From Nocardia concava NBRC 100430 (GTDB taxonomy: Bacteria; Actinomycetota; Actinomycetes; Mycobacteriales; Mycobacteriaceae), in contig NZ_BAFX01000083.1 in the NCBI RefSeq assembly GCF_000308815.1, positions 1-64,000 on the forward strand: a stretch of DNA of 64,000 bases, read 5' to 3'. Below, in pieces: positions 60,634-64,000 of the stretch. The translations under genes and the position numbers were made by a program. Under the pieces are notes generated by a model that worked only from the letters and a program-made list of their open reading frames with translations, ran no database searches and had not been told where the DNA came from. Position 1 is the first letter of the stretch; the number at the start of each line of letters is the position of its first letter.

Positions 60634-60711
60634 CCGTCATCCCGGCGCGCTTCTTGGCCGGGATCCATACTCACGGTGTGGATTCCGGCCAAAAGCATGC
60701 CGGAATGACGG
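60634..60711. repeat. REP-like palindromic element, copy 2
   Basis: Near-perfect hairpin with ends CCGTCAT and ATGACGG and inner arms TTGGCCGGGATCCA and TGGATTCCGGCCAA around a short loop. Same design as 56962-57031. It begins 12 bp after the flavoprotein stop and could act as a terminator or mRNA 3' stabiliser. Confidence 0.75.
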
Positions 60712-60722
60712 GGCGGACAGGG

Positions 60723-61220
60723 TCAGACGACCGCGAACCAGCGGTAGAGGTCGCGGCGCAGCAGCAGCGCCAGCACGACGCCGGACACCATTACGCCAAC
60801 CAGCACGGTGTATGGCCCGACGCCCGTGGGCATTTCGGCCGAGACCAGGGTGAAGATCCCCAGAAACACCTGCAGGCTGGCCAATCCCAGCGCGGTGATC
60901 CAGATCCAGCGCGAGCGCAGCCCGAAAAGCAGTGCGACACCGCCGGTCACCCAGGCGGCGAAGAAGTGGCCGACGCTGCCGACCACGCAGGACACGCCGC
61001 CGGTGATGGACAGCAGGCTGTGCAGCACCGCCAGTCCCATCGCGGCGAGTGCGGCGATCTGGGTTTCCCGGACTTTGGCGGGCACGTCGATCTCGGCGCT
61101 ATCACGGCGCAGCCCCCGCACGCCGTCGAGCGCACGCTCGAAAAAGGTCGCTGGAACACCGTTTTCCGCGGCTATGGGTGTCATATCCACCTCGTCGGCG
61201 ACAGCCGATTGCGAACTCAC
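60723..61220 (-). CDS. hypothetical four-helix membrane protein
   Basis: A 165-residue protein with a ~60-residue cytoplasmic N-terminus (FFERALDGVRGLRRDSAEIDVPAKVRETQ) and four hydrophobic helices to the end. Not a recognised family. GTG 61220 (VSSQSAV) is chosen since GAGGAG lies 5 nt upstream. It lies downstream of the permease gene on the same strand, with a strong hairpin between them. Confidence 0.65.
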   Translation of the reverse strand: MSSQSAVADEVDMTPIAAENGVPATFFERALDGVRGLRRDSAEIDVPAKVRETQIAALAAMGLAVLHSLLSITGGVSCVVGSVGHFFAAWVTGGVALLFGLRSRWIWITALGLASLQVFLGIFTLVSAEMPTGVGPYTVLVGVMVSGVVLALLLRRDLYRWFAVV

Positions 61221-61378
61221 AGCACTCCTCATCGAGTAACCCCTGGTCACGCGCCCCCTGCGAACGCGTTGAACCTGACGCTAACCAAATGTTCGGATTC
61301 CGGACAATCTGGTTGCGCAAGTTATGACCATGGCCACAGCCGATAGATAGCGCGGCAAACAGTGATCTCGAACACATA

Positions 61379-61410
61379 ACGGCCGCACGCGTTTTCGCGT
61401 GCGGCCGTTG
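61379..61410. terminator. perfect hairpin between permease and membrane-protein genes
   Basis: AACGGCCGCACGCG and its complement form a 14-bp perfect stem with a TTTT loop, 51 bp after the permease stop. There is no U-run on the minus strand. Confidence 0.65.
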
Positions 61411-61461
61411 AAAAGCGCAGGTCCGGAGACGGTTTCCCAGTGTACCCCCGGAAGCCGGAAA

Positions 61462-62931
61462 CTACTTGTCGTCCAGCGGGATCGGCGGAATCACCGGGAA
61501 CTCACCGGTGTAGCCCTCGCGCATCTTGGCGATGGCCAGCACCCGCGGGCTGGCGACCTTCCACCCGATCGCGAGCGCCGGAACGATGATCACCAGGCTC
61601 GCCACCGTCCACGTACCGACCGGCCGGTCGAATGCCATGAGTACCAGCACCAGTCCCAGGAACGCCAGCGTCGCGTATCCCGTGTAGGGAGCGCCGATCA
61701 TCCGGAACGCCGGACGCTCGGCCCGCCCCTTCTTCCACCAGGAATACAGCCGCAACTGGCACGCCACAATGGTCGCCCAGGAGGCCAGAATGCCCAGCGA
61801 GGCCACGTTCAAGACGATTTCGAACGCCTGCGACGGCACCACATAGTTCAGCCAGATGCCGAACAGCGCGATCACACTGGTGAGCAGAATGCCGCCGTAG
61901 GGCACACCCGCCTTCGACATCCGCGAGGTGAATTTCGGCGCGGAACCGTTCATCGACATCGACCGCAGAATTCGGCCGGTGGAATACAGCCCGGCATTCA
62001 AACTCGACAGCGCGGCGGTGAGCACCACGAAGTTCATGATCGAGCCCATATGCGCCACACCGAGTTTGCCGAAGAAGGTGACGAACGGGCTTTCGCCGGA
62101 CTTGTATTCGGTGTAGGGCAGCAGCAGCGCCAGCAGAATCACCGAACCGCAGTAGAACAGCGCGATACGCATGATCACCGAATTGATGGCGCGCGGCATG
62201 ATCTTGGCCGGATTCTCGGTCTCGCCCGCGGCGATGCCGACCATTTCCACGGCGGCATAGGCGAATACGACGCCCGAGGTGACCGTGACCAGCGGCAGCA
62301 CACCGGTCGGGAACCAGCCGCCCGCGTCCGAGACCATCCCGAAGCCGGTGCGGGCGCCGTCGACATCGAAGCGACCGGCCAGGAAGATGGTGCCGACGAC
62401 CAGGAACGTGACCAGGGCCAGCACCTTGATCATGGCGGCCCAGAACTCCATCTCGCCGAACCATTTCACCGAGGCGAGGTTGATGCCGAGCACGATGATC
62501 AGCGCGCCCAGCGCCAGAATCCATTGCGCGACCGGCTGGAACGGACCCCAGTAGTGCAGGTAGGTAGCGACGGCGGTGGTGTCGACGATGCCGGTCATGG
62601 ACCAGTTCAGGAAGTACATCCACCCGGCCACGAATGCGGCCTTCTCCCCGAAGAATTCGCGCGCATAGGAGACGAACGAACCCGAGGACGGCCGGTGCAG
62701 CACCAGCTCCCCGAGCGCGCGCAGGATGAAGAAGACGAAGACGCCACAGACCAGGTACACCAGGAACAGCGACGGTCCGGCGCTGTGCAGGCGGCCACCC
62801 GCTCCCAGGAACAGGCCGGTGCCGATGGCACCACCGATGGCAATCATCTGCAACTGACGAGGCTTGAGCGCTTTGTGATAGCCGCTGTCCTCGGCGTTGA
62901 GGCTGGTGGCAGTTGTCCGGATCTCGGTCAT
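61462..62931 (-). CDS. amino-acid permease (AnsP/GABA-permease type)
   Basis: A 489-residue APC-superfamily transporter with 12 helices. The N-terminal signature LQMIAIGGAIGTGLFLGAGGRLHSAGPS and the helix-6 region GVVFAYAAVEMVGIAAGETENP are typical of AnsP/GabP/LysP-type permeases, nearest to L-asparagine permease. It imports an amino acid by proton symport. ATG 62931 gives the family start. Divergent from the gamma-glutamyltransferase gene over 263 bp; the pairing hints at peptide or amino-acid salvage. Confidence 0.87.
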   Translation of the reverse strand: MTEIRTTATSLNAEDSGYHKALKPRQLQMIAIGGAIGTGLFLGAGGRLHSAGPSLFLVYLVCGVFVFFILRALGELVLHRPSSGSFVSYAREFFGEKAAFVAGWMYFLNWSMTGIVDTTAVATYLHYWGPFQPVAQWILALGALIIVLGINLASVKWFGEMEFWAAMIKVLALVTFLVVGTIFLAGRFDVDGARTGFGMVSDAGGWFPTGVLPLVTVTSGVVFAYAAVEMVGIAAGETENPAKIMPRAINSVIMRIALFYCGSVILLALLLPYTEYKSGESPFVTFFGKLGVAHMGSIMNFVVLTAALSSLNAGLYSTGRILRSMSMNGSAPKFTSRMSKAGVPYGGILLTSVIALFGIWLNYVVPSQAFEIVLNVASLGILASWATIVACQLRLYSWWKKGRAERPAFRMIGAPYTGYATLAFLGLVLVLMAFDRPVGTWTVASLVIIVPALAIGWKVASPRVLAIAKMREGYTGEFPVIPPIPLDDK

Positions 62932-63051
62932 TCGCCGGGTTAACCCTCCGCAATCGTGAGTTGAGGCAGCCTGAGGGTACCTTGCGGTTTGCTGAGCGTT
63001 GAATCGGCGCTCCGAGCGGGTGAACTTTCCGCGAATATCAGCGGTCAAGCG

Positions 63052-63061
63052 ACCAATTGGT
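63052..63061. promoter_or_regulatory. palindrome in permease/ggt divergent promoter
   Basis: ACCAATTGGT is a perfect 10-bp palindrome in the 263-bp divergent region (62932-63194). It may be an operator for one or both genes; nothing else distinct was seen in this stretch. Confidence 0.4.
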
Positions 63062-63182
63062 GTGATCTATCGGTGATTGCCATAAATGCGCTTGAAATCC
63101 ATAGGCGACCTGCAACAACGCGCTTTCCCGACATCCGGAGCATTCCGCCCGTCAAAGCCCTGCCCCGGCGGCGGCGCGGGGT

Positions 63183-63188
63183 TAGAGT
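63183..63188 (+). promoter_or_regulatory. -10 element of leaderless ggt
   Basis: TAGAGT ends 6 nt before the ATG at 63195. Confidence 0.5.
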
Positions 63189-63194
63189 CCGCTC

Positions 63195-64000
63195 ATGAGG
63201 CGCTCGCGACGAACCGGGAGCGGCGCTGCCGCTCTGCTCTTGCTGCTCGGATTGATCACCGCCTGTTCGTCCTCGACGGACAAGACCGCGTCATGCACGG
63301 TGTCGCACAACGGAACTCCGGTCACCTCCGGTGTCCCGGCCGGGCCGACCAGCACCAATATGGCGCTCAATCCCGAGGTGGCCACCGGCTATCGGACCGG
63401 CATGACCCCGGTGAAGACCGGTGATTTCGCGGTCGCCACCGCCAATCCCGTTGCGACGGAAGCGGCCTGCAAGGTGCTGCGCGACGGCGGCACCGCCGCG
63501 GACGCGCTCATCGTGGCGCAGACCGTGCTGAATCTGGTGGAGCCGCAGGCCACCGGCATCGGCGGCGGCGCGTTCCTGATGTACTACGACGCGAACACCA
63601 AGTCCGTGGACGCCTACGACGGCCGCGAGACCGCCCCGGCCGCGGCCACCGAGGACTATCTGCGCTACATCAGTCCCGACGATCACACCCAGCCCCAGCC
63701 CCGCCCGCAGGCCAGTGGGCGGTCCATCGGCGTGCCGGGCGTGCTGCGGCTGCTGGAGTCGGCGCACAACGAGCACGGCAAGCAGCCGTGGAAGGACCTG
63801 TTCACCCCGGCCATCAACCTGGCCGATCAGGGCTTCAAGATCTCGCCGCGGATGGCCAGCCAGATCTTCGACTCCAAGGCCGATCTGGCCCGCGACGACA
63901 ATGCCAAGGCGTACTTCCTGCAGCCGGATGGCAGCGCGAAGCCGTCGGGCACCACGCTCACGAATCCGGCGCTGGCCAAGACGTTCTCGGCCATCGCGAC
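63195..64000 (+). CDS. ggt: gamma-glutamyltransferase lipoprotein, 3'-truncated by window edge
   Basis: The N-terminal 268 residues of a gamma-glutamyltranspeptidase precursor. Signal peptide with lipobox LITAC (Cys about 24), then the family segments FAVATANPVATEAACKVLRDGGTAADALIVAQTVLNLVEPQATGIGGGAFLMYYD and DGRETAPAAA, with the substrate Arg and later ASGRSIGVPGVLRLLE. The enzyme cleaves glutathione and gamma-glutamyl peptides outside the membrane. The autoprocessing Thr lies beyond the window. Leaderless start; divergent from an amino-acid permease that could import the released amino acids. Confidence 0.92.
   Translation, partial: MRRSRRTGSGAAALLLLLGLITACSSSTDKTASCTVSHNGTPVTSGVPAGPTSTNMALNPEVATGYRTGMTPVKTGDFAVATANPVATEAACKVLRDGGTAADALIVAQTVLNLVEPQATGIGGGAFLMYYDANTKSVDAYDGRETAPAAATEDYLRYISPDDHTQPQPRPQASGRSIGVPGVLRLLESAHNEHGKQPWKDLFTPAINLADQGFKISPRMASQIFDSKADLARDDNAKAYFLQPDGSAKPSGTTLTNPALAKTFSAIA

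Noticed and set aside
63061..63090. AmtR or GlnR nitrogen box before permease/ggt
   Set aside because: CTAT is present but the matching ATAG half-site at the right spacing is not, and the GlnR pattern is not met.

Overview
This is chromosomal DNA of a high-GC, mycolate-type actinomycete, most likely Nocardia or a close relative. The evidence is strong codon bias, many GTG and TTG starts, an F420-dependent Ddn-type reductase, mycobacterial-style sterol and lipid genes, a LysB-like mycolate esterase, a lactate 2-monooxygenase close to the M. smegmatis enzyme, and a gene order that follows the mycobacterial tkt-to-uvrC region.

Backbone. The left end (3-6212) is the pentose phosphate operon tkt-tal-zwf-opcA-pgl. 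The right-centre (48076-56627, minus strand) is uvrC, rapZ, yvcK, whiA, gap, pgk, tpiA, which links central glycolysis to cell-division and carbon-control regulators. secG sits alone at 21.6-21.8 kb. In Mycobacterium these genes lie in one neighbourhood in the same relative order. Here about 42 kb of accessory genes separate pgl from tpiA, and secG is about 26 kb from tpiA.

Accessory region by position. 6.3-10.4 kb: membrane protein, LysB-like esterase, double-domain Lrp regulator divergent from lactate 2-monooxygenase. 10.5-15.2 kb: FG-GAP secreted protein, amidase, Hsp20, Ser/Thr kinase. 15.2-20.0 kb: epoxide hydrolase divergent from an SDR/SCP2-thiolase/acyl-CoA synthetase operon, with a KstR-like box between them, suggesting steroid or lipid catabolism. 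20.0-23.8 kb: DUF1361 protein, a two-gene toxin-antitoxin-like module, secG, excalibur lipoprotein, DUF418 protein. 23.85-24.27 kb: a minus-strand cluster of four tRNA or tRNA-like genes, three of them structurally abnormal, ending in a hairpin terminator. 24.3-31.7 kb: MerR/VOC and TetR regulators, secreted lipase, META lipoprotein, exonuclease, fused 2-oxoacid dehydrogenase E1. 32.0-34.7 kb: BlaI/M56 pair with TACGTA operators, ACT-domain protein divergent from a microbial-type PARG. 34.9-43.9 kb: two-component system, enoyl-CoA hydratase, galactose-oxidase-like copper radical enzyme, secreted proteins, Cys-tailed DUF5685 protein, LysR/SDR pair. 44.0-48.0 kb: 3-ketosteroid dehydrogenase with TetR, FAD monooxygenase, Ddn-like reductase. 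56.7-64 kb: small secreted proteins, YcaQ-like glycosylase, a second KstD-like flavoprotein behind two strong dyad operators, amino-acid permease, and the start of a gamma-glutamyltransferase lipoprotein gene.

General features. A dozen genes show a TANNNT -10 box 6-8 nt before the start codon with no ribosome binding site, the signature of leaderless transcription. No insertion sequence, integrase, CRISPR array or rRNA was found. The least ordinary part is the tRNA cluster at 23886-24263: two predicted 8/4 serine-type tRNAs (anticodons UGA and GCU), a GUA-anticodon tRNA-like gene with a C1:G72 end, and a CAU tRNA with an A1/C72 mismatch.
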